Counted from the stretch's first letter, positions 1-7,046 are shown. The stretch: DNA of 9,368 bases from Euryarchaeota archaeon UBA433 (GCA_002495535.1 DAFX01000033.1:1-9368), one strand, 5' to 3'. Made by a program: numbers and translations. Notes: generated from the sequence alone by a model not told the origin.

Positions 1-98
1 TTGGTATCGACTTTGAGGTATCGCAGCATTCGCCATTCGCGGTGGGTCCATTGTCCACCGTTGTCAACTACATCGATGATGAGGGGTTGTCCGTCCAT
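1..98 (-). CDS. guaAA: GMP synthase glutaminase subunit A, N-terminal fragment
   Basis: Only the first 32 codons are inside the window; the gene continues beyond the left edge. Reading the minus strand from the ATG at 98 gives MDGQPLIIDVVDNGGQ, then WTHREWRMLRYLKVDT. The VVDNGGQ strand followed by a xHRxxRxLRYLxVxT helix is the N-terminus of the archaeal, free-standing glutamine amidotransferase subunit of GMP synthase. In bacterial single-chain GuaA this strand reads more like LDFGSQ. The subunit hydrolyses glutamine and passes ammonia to the ATP-pyrophosphatase subunit, which converts XMP to GMP in the cytoplasm. The catalytic Cys-His-Glu residues lie outside the window. The gene diverges from the FAD oxidoreductase at 203. 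No strong TATA box is seen about 25 bp upstream of 98, so its promoter is unclear. Being partial, it could be another class I amidotransferase, but the match is specific. Confidence 0.85.
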   Translation of the reverse strand, partial: MDGQPLIIDVVDNGGQWTHREWRMLRYLKVDT

Positions 99-202
99 TG
101 CACATCGCCTATGATTTGTGCTGTGTTGGTCGAACAACCATGAACCTGCCGCACCGATTGAACTGTGAATGGGTTGATGATGTGAAAGCATCTGGGCGTT
201 GT

Positions 203-1336
203 ATGGTGCGGGTCCTCATTGTCGGTGGAGGCTTAGCAGGCCTCTCTGCTGCCCTCGAGGCCACAAGTGCAGGCCATCATGTCGTGGCGCTCGAGCGTTC
301 CTCTCGAATCGGGGGGCGGGGAACAAGTCAGCCGCTTGACGGATTCTCAATAGGTCACGGCCCCCACCTCTTGATGAAAAACGGCCCTCTTCATTCCCTT
401 AGTAAAAAACTCAGCAGAGTACGGCTTGCTTCTGCACCGCTGCGCCCACATCGTTGTGAAATTCTAGGGCACGGACTTGTTCGCCCGATTGGCGACGTGA
501 CCCGTGCTGCGCTCAATAAGCGTGCTTTGAAATCAAACGATCTCGAACACCCAATCGTCAAAGGCGCCCATCTCCTTGCAAATTGGGGCCAAGAGAACAA
601 TGAACGCCTGAAGGCCTTCAACAAAGGTCAATTGTTGGTGAGCAATGAAGGCTGGGCAGGCCTTGTTGGTCGAATGGCTGCCGCTTTGGATGAAGTTGGT
701 GTGTTCATTGAATGTGGACTTGAAGTCAACCGTATCGAGCAGGGAAAGGCACATCTCAGCGATGGGCGAACGATTGAGACGGACGTGATTGTTCTTGCAT
801 GCGGCTCAAAAACCGCACGTCGCTTGCTTTCTGGTATCGATAAGACGGCGACAGAACTTCAATTTTCAAACCTCAGTCGAACGACGGCATCAACGATTGA
901 ACTTGGCTTAGATTCCAAACCTCTTGGTGAACGGCAGGCGATCGTCGACGTGGATCAAAAGATGGCAGTCATCGATTACATTGGCGTCCAACCGCGTCTT
1001 GGGCCACATGGTTCCCATCTTGCAGCGATTGCTGTAGGGGGCCTCGAGCACGACGAAGGCCCGACAATATACGCCTCCTCACAAGAGCGTATGGCGGCGC
1101 TTGAAACGTTCCTGGATGCCCGCGCTCTTGGGTGGAAAAACCACATTATTCAGGAAGGGCGCCAATCAAAAATTACGCTGCATGAAACGGCAGGTCAACA
1201 ACTTGACCCCCTCGCTTTCGCTGAACACGGGGTCATCCTTGCGGGGACCTGGGTGGAAAACGAGCACTCGCTTGCCGATGGTGCAGTTGCAGCTGGCCGC
1301 AAAGCTGGGCGATTGATTACAAAAATTCAGAGTTGA
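203..1336 (+). CDS. FAD-dependent oxidoreductase, amine oxidase / phytoene desaturase type
   Basis: A 377-residue flavoprotein from the chosen ATG. The N-terminus is a classic dinucleotide-binding fold: GGGLAG (G8, G10, G13), an acidic residue at the end of strand 2 (E31) for the ADP ribose, and the following IGGRG (36-40) typical of the phytoene desaturase / protoporphyrinogen oxidase / amine oxidase superfamily. The C-terminal ILAGTWVENEHSLADGAVAAGRKAG is the second FAD-contacting motif of that superfamily. The substrate cannot be read from the sequence; a carotenoid, porphyrin, isoprenoid or amine are all possible. No membrane segment is evident. I chose ATG 203 because it places the Rossmann motif at the usual distance from the start. 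ATG 140 and GTG 182 are in frame, and a weak TATA-like element near 108-117 would fit a leaderless start at 140. It diverges from guaA and is followed within 32 bp by xth, so the two may be co-transcribed. Confidence 0.8.
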   Translation: MVRVLIVGGGLAGLSAALEATSAGHHVVALERSSRIGGRGTSQPLDGFSIGHGPHLLMKNGPLHSLSKKLSRVRLASAPLRPHRCEILGHGLVRPIGDVTRAALNKRALKSNDLEHPIVKGAHLLANWGQENNERLKAFNKGQLLVSNEGWAGLVGRMAAALDEVGVFIECGLEVNRIEQGKAHLSDGRTIETDVIVLACGSKTARRLLSGIDKTATELQFSNLSRTTASTIELGLDSKPLGERQAIVDVDQKMAVIDYIGVQPRLGPHGSHLAAIAVGGLEHDEGPTIYASSQERMAALETFLDARALGWKNHIIQEGRQSKITLHETAGQQLDPLAFAEHGVILAGTWVENEHSLADGAVAAGRKAGRLITKIQS

Positions 1337-1368
1337 AGACTTATTCACCGGCGGGCCAAGCACCTCTC

Positions 1369-2148
1369 ATGCGCTTCGTTTCGTGGAATGTGAATGGTAT
1401 CCGGGCGGCAATACGCAAAGGGATTGATGGCTATTTCACATCCCTCGATGCCGACGTTTGGATGCTTCAAGAAGTCCGATGCTTACCAGAGCAACTGCCC
1501 AAAGGCTGGTCGTGGCCCGATGGGTACGATGTTCATCTTCATCCTGCGGAAAAAAAAGGTTATTCAGGAGTTGCAACCCTGAGCCGTACGGCCGTTACCA
1601 ACGTCAAGAAAGGGATGGACGGCACGATTGATCCGGGCGATACCGAAGGGCGCCTTCTCGTCACAGAACACAACGGACTTACTTGCATCAATACCTACCT
1701 TCCAAGTGGCTCCAATAAGGAAGAACGGCAAAAATTCAAGGAACGATGGATGGATGAATGGCGAGACTTCCTTCGCCCATTCCTCAATGCTTCCACCCCC
1801 GTAGTGGTGTGCGGAGATTTGAACATAGCCCATACCGAAGACGATATCTGGAACCCGAAAGGGAATGCAAAATCCAGTGGATTCCTCCCTCACGAGCGCC
1901 AATGGTTTACCGACCTGCTTGCCGATGGATGGCACGATGCCTTTCGCAACCATGTTGGCGAAGGTGAGAAAATATTCTCGTGGTGGTCAAATCGGGGTCA
2001 GGCCAGGGCCAAAGATCGCGGTTGGCGGATCGATTACTTCCTGCTCAATGATGCCGCAGCGGCAAAGGTGGAATCGGTTCGAATTGAACGCCAGGGTGGC
2101 CTTGATGTTTCGGATCACGCCCCGGTCATTCTTGACCTCAAGGATTGA
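1369..2148 (+). CDS. xth: Exodeoxyribonuclease III family AP endonuclease
   Basis: This 259-residue protein has the usual ExoIII length and all the visible active-site residues of the family. These are N7 in SWNVNG, metal-binding E35 in MLQEVR, Y110 in NTYLPSG, D150 and N152 in CGDLNIAH, D222 in WRIDYFL, and the D249-H250 pair in VSDHAP. Such enzymes cut DNA 5' of abasic sites and remove blocked 3' ends in base excision repair, and many also degrade duplex DNA from the 3' end. The frame opens at a TTG at 1333 that overlaps the upstream stop. ATG 1369 is preferred because MRFVSWNVNGIRA begins exactly where the family begins, and an AT-rich CTTATTC near 1340-1346 lies about 26 bp upstream, as for a leaderless promoter. 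Its stop abuts the convergent Pcc1-like gene with no gap. Confidence 0.93.
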   Translation: MRFVSWNVNGIRAAIRKGIDGYFTSLDADVWMLQEVRCLPEQLPKGWSWPDGYDVHLHPAEKKGYSGVATLSRTAVTNVKKGMDGTIDPGDTEGRLLVTEHNGLTCINTYLPSGSNKEERQKFKERWMDEWRDFLRPFLNASTPVVVCGDLNIAHTEDDIWNPKGNAKSSGFLPHERQWFTDLLADGWHDAFRNHVGEGEKIFSWWSNRGQARAKDRGWRIDYFLLNDAAAAKVESVRIERQGGLDVSDHAPVILDLKD

Positions 2149-2367
2149 TTATTCACCTTCAATGTCTGCAAAGGCAACCAATAGTTCGTCGACAATATTG
2201 CGTAATTCTTGCAACGAAGTGTGGCGCACTTCAACGGTGAGTTGGGCCTGAGTCCCAGTTTCAGAAAGCCTCGCCTTACAGTGTGGACGAGAGGCAGCGG
2301 CAAGGTAGACGGTGCCAAGGGCGGCATCACCGGACCATTCCACCGTGACCAGATGGGCTTCGACCAT
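2149..2367 (-). CDS. Pcc1-like protein (candidate KEOPS complex subunit)
   Basis: A 72-residue product starting MVEAHLVTVEWSG and ending VDELLVAFADIEGE. The order is a beta strand, a variable stretch, the strand pair around CKARLSETGTQAQLTVEV, and a C-terminal helix TSLQELRNIVDELL. This resembles the CTAG/Pcc1 family, where an xV..G.L...I strand pair is followed by a helix of the LR..LN.LL type. Pcc1 dimerises within KEOPS, which makes the t6A base at position 37 of ANN-decoding tRNAs. Archaeal Pcc1 proteins are about 75-90 residues, so the length fits. The frame extends to 2493, but that would run deep into hflX and adds low-complexity sequence. ATG 2367 has a CATAAGA box about 24 bp upstream. 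No residue is diagnostic, so the call rests on pattern and size; another small alpha/beta protein remains possible. Confidence 0.55.
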   Translation of the reverse strand: MVEAHLVTVEWSGDAALGTVYLAAASRPHCKARLSETGTQAQLTVEVRHTSLQELRNIVDELLVAFADIEGE

Positions 2368-2386
2368 GAGTTCGCCTTGAGGTGGA

Positions 2387-2396
2387 CTCTTATGAC
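2387..2396. promoter_or_regulatory. Possible shared bidirectional TATA-like element
   Basis: The decamer CTCTTATGAC reads GTCATAAGAG on the minus strand. Its centre is about 24 bp from the Pcc1-like ATG at 2367 on one side and about 25 bp from the hflX ATG at 2416 on the other. That is the spacing expected of archaeal TATA boxes feeding leaderless transcripts. With only 48 bp between the two starts, one element may serve both genes. The box is a weak match in the plus direction, so this is an inference. Confidence 0.35.
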
Positions 2397-2415
2397 GATG
2401 ACTCAACGCCCAGCC

Positions 2416-3822
2416 ATGGCCAAGGACGACGCTGACCCGTTTGTCTTGGCTGGAACTGGAGGGGTCACGCTCGGGGAGGCCCGAACAAACCACGAAGGCC
2501 GGAAAGCGGTCCTCCTCTTGCGGGGAAATGAAGATCCTTCAGAGTTCATCGCCCTTGTGGCAACGATGGGCATTGCGATCATCGAAACACTTCACCAACC
2601 AGGTCACGAAGATCCACGCGGGTACTTTGGAAAGGGGCGCCTGCAAGACGTATCTGATGAACTCGCGTCAAGACCGAAGGGGCACCCATGGGCCGATGTT
2701 GATCTTGTTTTGCTCCACACCAACGCCACACCGCGGCAACTCGTTGGCGTCAGCGATGGTGTCAAAGTCGAAGTTTGGGATCGAGTCCGCCTCCTTCTGG
2801 CCCTTTTTACCTCTCATGCTGCTTCGATCGAAGCCAGAACCCAAGTCCGTATCGCTCGGCTTCAATCCGATCGAACCGTGTTGAGGGAATTGGCAAACCA
2901 ATCGACAACAGGAGAAAGAGCGGGGTACGGTGGTGGCGGTATCACTGCCCTTCAAGCCTCAATTGTGAACATTAATCGTGAACTTGCCCAATTACGAAAA
3001 CGTCAACAAAAGCATGCAGGCGCCCAGTCAGAGCGTCGCCGCCAACGTTCGAGAAGCGGGGCGATGACCGTTGGCCTTGCAGGGTACACAAACGCTGGAA
3101 AGTCGAGCTTGTTCCTCAACCTCTCCGGCAAAGAAGTTCTCGTTGAAGACAAACTGTTCTCAACCCTTGAAACGACGCTCGGCCGAATGGAGGCGAGCCC
3201 CCGGGTGCTCCTTGCCGACACAATTGGATTCATCGATCAACTCCCTTCAGCCACACTTGATGCTTTTCGAGCAACGCTCGCAGAGGCACTTGAAGCGGAT
3301 TTGTTGCTCATTTTAGCCGATGCCAGCGACCCTCCGATGGAATTGGAAAGGAAATTATTCACCTCCCGTCAAGAAGTGTTCACCAGGTTCTATGGGGAAG
3401 AAATTGACGAAGAGTTTCCATGGCAAAGCGACGTTCACTCTCTGAAACATCACGTACTCACCGTGCTCACCAAAGCCGACAAAGCGTCAGAGCAGCAACT
3501 CGAAGAGGCAGTTGCAACGGTGGCAGCGCTTGGTCTACCGGAACCTTACACCGTCTCTTCACACAGCGGCAAGGGGATGCAGAAATTGAAAAATGCAATT
3601 CTGTTTCATTTGTTCGGCCCCCAAATCGACCTCATTCTCCTCCCACCATCTCCCACCAGCCCGAGGGGCATCGAAGGCTACGTCTCAGATGTCTATGATG
3701 CAGGCCTTGTGACTGAAACGCGACGCCAAGATGACGGCCTCATCGAAATGACCGTTTGGATCCACGAACAAGCCCTTGCTCGACTCGTAGCCCACGCAAA
3801 AGGTCGCATTGAGGTCAAGTAG
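2416..3822 (+). CDS. hflX: HflX family GTPase
   Basis: A 468-residue protein from ATG 2416, close to the usual HflX length. The N-terminal domain holds the family's GYFGKGRLQDV motif (usually YxGKGK), then LLHTNATPRQLVGV and VEVWDRVRLLLALF, matching the Q.RNLE...VKVIDR region. A helical linker, including the glycine-rich GYGGGG of the usual GPGE segment, leads to the GTP-binding domain. Its G1 is GYTNAGKSS (223-231), the switch I region FSTLETTLGR starts at 248, G3 is DTIGF (268-272), G4 is TKAD (352-355, Thr replacing the usual Asn), and G5 is near SSHSGKG (381-387). HflX binds the large ribosomal subunit and in bacteria rescues stalled or heat-damaged ribosomes. In-frame ATGs at 2392 and 2398 are alternatives; 2416 is favoured by the TATA-like element 25 bp upstream. 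The membrane protein gene follows after 20 bp. Confidence 0.93.
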   Translation: MAKDDADPFVLAGTGGVTLGEARTNHEGRKAVLLLRGNEDPSEFIALVATMGIAIIETLHQPGHEDPRGYFGKGRLQDVSDELASRPKGHPWADVDLVLLHTNATPRQLVGVSDGVKVEVWDRVRLLLALFTSHAASIEARTQVRIARLQSDRTVLRELANQSTTGERAGYGGGGITALQASIVNINRELAQLRKRQQKHAGAQSERRRQRSRSGAMTVGLAGYTNAGKSSLFLNLSGKEVLVEDKLFSTLETTLGRMEASPRVLLADTIGFIDQLPSATLDAFRATLAEALEADLLLILADASDPPMELERKLFTSRQEVFTRFYGEEIDEEFPWQSDVHSLKHHVLTVLTKADKASEQQLEEAVATVAALGLPEPYTVSSHSGKGMQKLKNAILFHLFGPQIDLILLPPSPTSPRGIEGYVSDVYDAGLVTETRRQDDGLIEMTVWIHEQALARLVAHAKGRIEVK

Positions 3823-3842
3823 GACGGCCCCCTCGGCAATGC

Positions 3843-4772
3843 ATGGGCGCAGAAGAAGATGATTCGCCCTTCGAGCCGGTCGAACAAAAAGACGACTACA
3901 TCGACGAACTGACCGGGCTGAAAGAACCCGAGTCGGCCATGATGTTCTCGTCTTCGGATGCAGTGTTGACCATTGAAGATCCCAATTTACACCCAATGGG
4001 CAAAGCAATCGCCATATTTGTTCTGTTCATTTGCATGCTCGGATTCCTCAATGGTCTTGATTACGCTTCGGCTGAGGATGGCCTTGTTCGTCCAGATGAA
4101 TTTGTCTACCGCCTCTCTTTGTCGGCACCGGATGAAACGGCAACGTTCCGCGGAGCCGTGTTTGACCATGAAGGCATGCCACTGGAAAATGCAACGGTCT
4201 ACGTCTCTTGGGATGAAGAAGGAGTTTGGAATTATTCGGAAATGCTCACCGGCGAATCGGGTGAATTTGAATTTGAACGACTTGATCCAGGGCTGGCTCG
4301 CGTTGATATCATCGTTGAACGAGACGGCAAGCGTGACGTATTGGCCAATCGAGTGTTGCTCTCCCCCCCGGCCATGATCGAGCCAATTGGGTTCACTGAA
4401 ATCGACTTCACTGTGCCTTCACAAGAGGCCTTTGCAGCGGCACCCTGCTCGAACGGTGCTGATGAATGTGAAATACGAAACATCGACCTCACGCCGACTC
4501 AAATGGAACACCCACTGATGGACCCCGGGGCAGCTGGGATCTACACCACCATCGGCCTTGGCTTCATGGGACTCGCCCTTATTGCGGCGGGGTTCACCAT
4601 CTGGGCGCTAAAGAGCGGTTCAGTGCTCGTGCTCCGTACCGCAGCCGGGTTGTCGTTCTTCGGCATGGGCCATTATTACTCTGCGTGTATGTTTGGTCTT
4701 GTTGCGCTCGGCCTTACGTTTGCTATACCGCGTCCAAGAGTGCCACTCACCGACCCAAGACACCAGGACTAA
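3843..4772 (+). CDS. Four-helix membrane protein with carboxypeptidase-regulatory-like domain
   Basis: A 309-residue protein with no assigned function. It opens with a strongly acidic, probably cytoplasmic segment (1-50), then a transmembrane helix at about 53-70. A soluble region of roughly 155 residues follows. Within it, residues about 101-178 look like a carboxypeptidase-regulatory / Cna-B-like beta sandwich: FRGAVFDHEGMPLENATVYV, then a GESGEFEFERLDPG turn, as in proteins carrying G.V.D..G.P..GA.V signatures. A Cys pair (202 and 209) could form a disulfide outside the cell. Three more hydrophobic stretches follow at about 230-255, 261-275 and 280-295, then a short polar tail. The predicted topology puts the beta domain outside and both ends inside. 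It begins 20 bp after hflX on the same strand, with neither a clear Shine-Dalgarno nor a TATA box, so co-transcription with hflX is likely but does not prove a shared function. Confidence 0.75.
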   Translation: MGAEEDDSPFEPVEQKDDYIDELTGLKEPESAMMFSSSDAVLTIEDPNLHPMGKAIAIFVLFICMLGFLNGLDYASAEDGLVRPDEFVYRLSLSAPDETATFRGAVFDHEGMPLENATVYVSWDEEGVWNYSEMLTGESGEFEFERLDPGLARVDIIVERDGKRDVLANRVLLSPPAMIEPIGFTEIDFTVPSQEAFAAAPCSNGADECEIRNIDLTPTQMEHPLMDPGAAGIYTTIGLGFMGLALIAAGFTIWALKSGSVLVLRTAAGLSFFGMGHYYSACMFGLVALGLTFAIPRPRVPLTDPRHQD

Positions 4773-4834
4773 CCCTGCATGTGCTGACGCATTTAGGCCG
4801 GCGAAGTTAAGTCGCTTCGTCATGACAGAGGGCC

Positions 4835-5914
4835 ATGGACCTCATCGCCTCAACATGGATGACCCGTTCATTGGATGAACCGGTCGCTTCCGTAGGCTTG
4901 GAAGAGGACGGGTCGGTGACGGCTGGTGGTTGGAATGGATCTGTCAAGCGCTGGGACGACAAAGGCGATTTGCTCTGGTCGACGATTTTAAACGACCGCG
5001 TCAATGATATTGTCTTCCATCGCGACTGTTTGATCGCAACAGCCGGCCTCCATATCGTATGCCTCGAAAAATCCAGTGGCATCGTTCGTTGGACCCACGC
5101 ACTCGAGGGCAGCGCAGATGCGGCGCTGATCCACAACGATGTGGTCTATGCAGTCTCCTCAGTGTATGACATTGAACACAATGATTTCATCGAATCAGCT
5201 GTTTGGGCGTATGATCTTGATGGCACTGAACGGTGGGTGAACCGAATGGACGAACGCCCTTGGACCATACTCTCGAGCAACGAGCAAGTTTGGCTCGGCC
5301 TTGGACGGCCTAAGTGTGGATTTGCAACCATCGCCGCCGATGGTACGCTTTTGCACTGCGACGGGCCGGTCGACGCCCCGATTACAAGCGGGGATTCACA
5401 CGGGGCCACTCTTGCCTTCGGCCACGCAGATGGTACCGTTTCGAACCAATCCTCCAAAGCCCTCCGGACCTTTGAGACAGGCATTGAATCACTTGTCTGC
5501 GATGAAGCGGGCATTGCGGTTGCAGAAGAATCAGGACACCTCCATTCGATGGCTTACGATGGAAAATTGAACTGGTCTTTGAACGGCGACTCAATTGAAG
5601 CACAGTGTATTGGGTTCACCATCAACGGACACAAGAGCCACTGGTTTTCTCGTTCAACAGGCACAAAATCATCCCTAAGTGTAGCGAACGGTGAGGATGG
5701 GACACTTTTTGTTCAGTCCGAAAGCGTGGATGTTCGTTACCTTTCTTGCGTCGATAATCGGGTTGTGGCAGGCTGCCAAAATGGCACCGTGTATGTCTGG
5801 GAACAAGGGCTGTTCGGCCGAAGAATTTCAGATCAAAATGAACAAGGTGCACTGGCCAAAGACCCGAAGAAAACAGCCCTGCAAGATCGATTAAGGAAAC
5901 TAAGAGAAAGGTGA
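4835..5914 (+). CDS. Cytoplasmic beta-propeller (PQQ/WD40-like) repeat protein
   Basis: A 359-residue protein made almost wholly of short beta blades. Repeat units end in aromatic W motifs of the kind seen in PQQ-like and WD40 propellers: GSVKRWDDKGDLLW near 35-48, SSGIVRWTHAL, YDLDGTERWVN, YDGKLNWSLNG and finally CQNGTVYVWEQ. About six or seven blades would fit the length. There is no signal peptide or membrane segment, so it should act in the cytoplasm, probably as a protein-interaction platform or sensor; the partner is unknown. The last 30 residues are charged, basic and helical (KKTALQDRLRKLRER), unlike the propeller. ATG 4835 is preferred over ATG 4859 because a GTTAAG-type element near 4805-4813 lies about 26 bp upstream and the first blade starts soon after. 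A 62-bp gap separates it from the membrane protein, so it may have its own promoter. Confidence 0.75.
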   Translation: MDLIASTWMTRSLDEPVASVGLEEDGSVTAGGWNGSVKRWDDKGDLLWSTILNDRVNDIVFHRDCLIATAGLHIVCLEKSSGIVRWTHALEGSADAALIHNDVVYAVSSVYDIEHNDFIESAVWAYDLDGTERWVNRMDERPWTILSSNEQVWLGLGRPKCGFATIAADGTLLHCDGPVDAPITSGDSHGATLAFGHADGTVSNQSSKALRTFETGIESLVCDEAGIAVAEESGHLHSMAYDGKLNWSLNGDSIEAQCIGFTINGHKSHWFSRSTGTKSSLSVANGEDGTLFVQSESVDVRYLSCVDNRVVAGCQNGTVYVWEQGLFGRRISDQNEQGALAKDPKKTALQDRLRKLRER

Positions 5915-5922
5915 AGCGTACT

Positions 5923-5932
5923 TTCAAATACC
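5923..5932 (+). promoter_or_regulatory. Possible TATA-like box for the 101-residue gene
   Basis: The AT-rich TTCAAATACC is centred about 25 bp before ATG 5952, the spacing seen at other starts in this window. It supports ATG 5952 rather than the TTG at 5934, which would leave no such box. The match to a consensus TATA box is only moderate. A G-rich AAAGGGGG just before the ATG could alternatively act in ribosome binding. Confidence 0.35.
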
Positions 5933-5951
5933 CTTGAACAGTAAAGGGGGT

Positions 5952-6257
5952 ATGGAAAAAAACACAACTCCTGCCACAGAAGAAAACCTAACTTTGGACA
6001 TTGACGACCACCCGTTCAACGAACCAAGGCCAGCACAATTGTCTGCTTTTCACCCTGTGATTGTCGACGGCATCTCCGGGACGGCAGCGGTGGGATCGCT
6101 TGGTGGATACAGCACCCGTTTGGCGATTCACCTCGACAGCGATCACCCAGATCTTGGAACAGAATTTGGAACCAAATCTTTCCGATTCTTGCAACCAGGT
6201 TTGGTCGAGTGGGGCCACGATGGGAAGCGGTTTGAAATTCTCAAGGTCTTGGATTGA
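5952..6257 (+). CDS. Small uncharacterised acidic protein
   Basis: A 101-residue protein that I do not recognise. It begins with a polar, probably disordered segment (MEKNTTPATEENLTLDIDD) followed by PFNEPRPAQLSAFHP. The remainder has alternating beta-type segments: VIVDGISGTAAVGSL, YSTRLAIHLDSDHP, KSFRFLQPGLVEWGHDGKRFEILKVLD. There are no cysteines, no hydrophobic helix and no metal-binding cluster, so it is likely a small soluble beta-rich domain. It is on the same strand as the propeller gene, 37 bp downstream, and ends 2 bp before the convergent dolichol-kinase-like gene. Its frame is uninterrupted and its composition matches its neighbours, so I take it as a real gene. An in-frame TTG at 5934 is the alternative start. 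Confidence 0.65.
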   Translation: MEKNTTPATEENLTLDIDDHPFNEPRPAQLSAFHPVIVDGISGTAAVGSLGGYSTRLAIHLDSDHPDLGTEFGTKSFRFLQPGLVEWGHDGKRFEILKVLD

Positions 6258-6259
6258 GC

Positions 6260-6940
6260 CTAAATCGGTCCTGCAATCATGCCGAGCAGCAGCACGATGC
6301 TTGAAGCGATAACGATGAGCACATTGTCATCGATTGGGCCAAATTCGTAGCGCTCAACAAAAGACGCCACTGCCCCCGAAAGCAACCCCCATATTGGGAT
6401 TGCAGGACTCAGTGATGCACCGACGATGTAGCCCGCAGGTAAGCACACAATGGCCATGCCCAAATTTCCCCACGCGCTTTTTGTTCGTCGGGCAAAAAGT
6501 TTGTTGCGAATGATCCCCGTAACACCGTCACCAAACGCCATAAAAAAGGCAGGAAGAACAGCCAACCACGGCTCGTTAGAATACGTCCACAGGGCATAAA
6601 CCGAAAGGCCTAGCATCAGTGAAAACGTCGCATCGTTCATATTTTGTTTGGTCTGCATCCACCACAATCGTCTGTCCATGAGGTGCGTACTCACCAATAC
6701 ACCAGCACCGATCAACCCTCCCAACAATGGCCACAACGGGTCGGTGAAGACGACCGGTGATGCAAGAATTGGGACGCCACCAGCAAGCATGTGGGCAATC
6801 TTCCGGTTGTAATAGACCGCAACCATGTCTTCGCATCCGCGACTCATGAAGTAACCGTGGAGTGGCTTGATGGCGATGACAATGAATGCGGACCAAACAC
6901 CGAGCCCGATGAACCATGCAACGTCCGCCATCACGACCAT
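6260..6940 (-). CDS. Dolichol kinase / CDP-diglyceride synthase-type membrane enzyme
   Basis: A 226-residue polytopic membrane protein with about six or seven hydrophobic segments. Signatures of the CTP-using polyprenol kinase / phosphatidate cytidylyltransferase superfamily are present in order: RKIAH (46-50), AFGDGVTGIIRN (135-146, with the catalytic-type GD), KSAWGNLGM (154-162), and GAVASFVERYEFGPIDDN (189-206, with E197 and the DDN triad). In SEC59, VTE5 and related families these motifs build the CTP and metal site at the cytoplasmic face. A role in dolichol (polyprenol) phosphorylation for glycosylation, or in phytol-type or archaeal lipid activation, is plausible. The exact substrate cannot be read from the sequence. 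ATG 6940 is favoured over ATG 6931 by a CATAAATC box centred 26 bp upstream. It is convergent with the small gene at 5952 and divergent from the dehydrogenase. Confidence 0.82.
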   Translation of the reverse strand: MVVMADVAWFIGLGVWSAFIVIAIKPLHGYFMSRGCEDMVAVYYNRKIAHMLAGGVPILASPVVFTDPLWPLLGGLIGAGVLVSTHLMDRRLWWMQTKQNMNDATFSLMLGLSVYALWTYSNEPWLAVLPAFFMAFGDGVTGIIRNKLFARRTKSAWGNLGMAIVCLPAGYIVGASLSPAIPIWGLLSGAVASFVERYEFGPIDDNVLIVIASSIVLLLGMIAGPI

Positions 6941-6961
6941 GCTTTTCTCTCCACCATGTTC

Positions 6962-6969
6962 GATTTATG
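6962..6969 (-). promoter_or_regulatory. TATA box for the dolichol-kinase-like gene
   Basis: On the minus strand this reads CATAAATC, close to the archaeal TATA consensus. Its centre is about 26 bp from the ATG at 6940, which implies transcription starting at or next to the start codon (a leaderless mRNA). It is one of two divergent boxes in the 129-bp intergenic region. Confidence 0.6.
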
Positions 6970-7031
6970 CTTGCTGTCCTGTTTTGCCGTTCAAGGGCTC
7001 TTTAGGCAGGCATTGGGGGGGTCCATCTCCA

Positions 7032-7046
7032 AACAGAAGTATAAAT
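7032..7046 (+). promoter_or_regulatory. BRE and TATA box for the dehydrogenase-Rieske operon
   Basis: TATAAAT at 7040-7046 is the best TATA box in the window and is preceded by a purine-rich AACAGAAG (7032-7039), suitable as a TFB recognition element. The box centre is 27 bp before ATG 7070, so the transcript should be leaderless or nearly so. This fixes the start, although the open frame runs back to 6791. Runs of G at 7015-7021 and 7053-7058 flank it; their role is unknown. Confidence 0.7.

Noticed and set aside
1333..1368. TTG start of xth overlapping the upstream stop
   Set aside because: The extra 12 residues have no counterpart in ExoIII proteins, whose sequence begins at the M-x-F-x-S-W-N motif of ATG 1369.
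2209..2391. N-terminal extension of HflX from a TTG
   Set aside because: It lies antisense to the Pcc1-like gene and adds sequence with no resemblance to HflX proteins.
4802..4819. Inverted repeat CGAAG...CTTCG before the propeller gene
   Set aside because: The 5-bp stem with an 8-base loop is too weak to call a terminator or operator, and it overlaps a more plausible TATA-like box.
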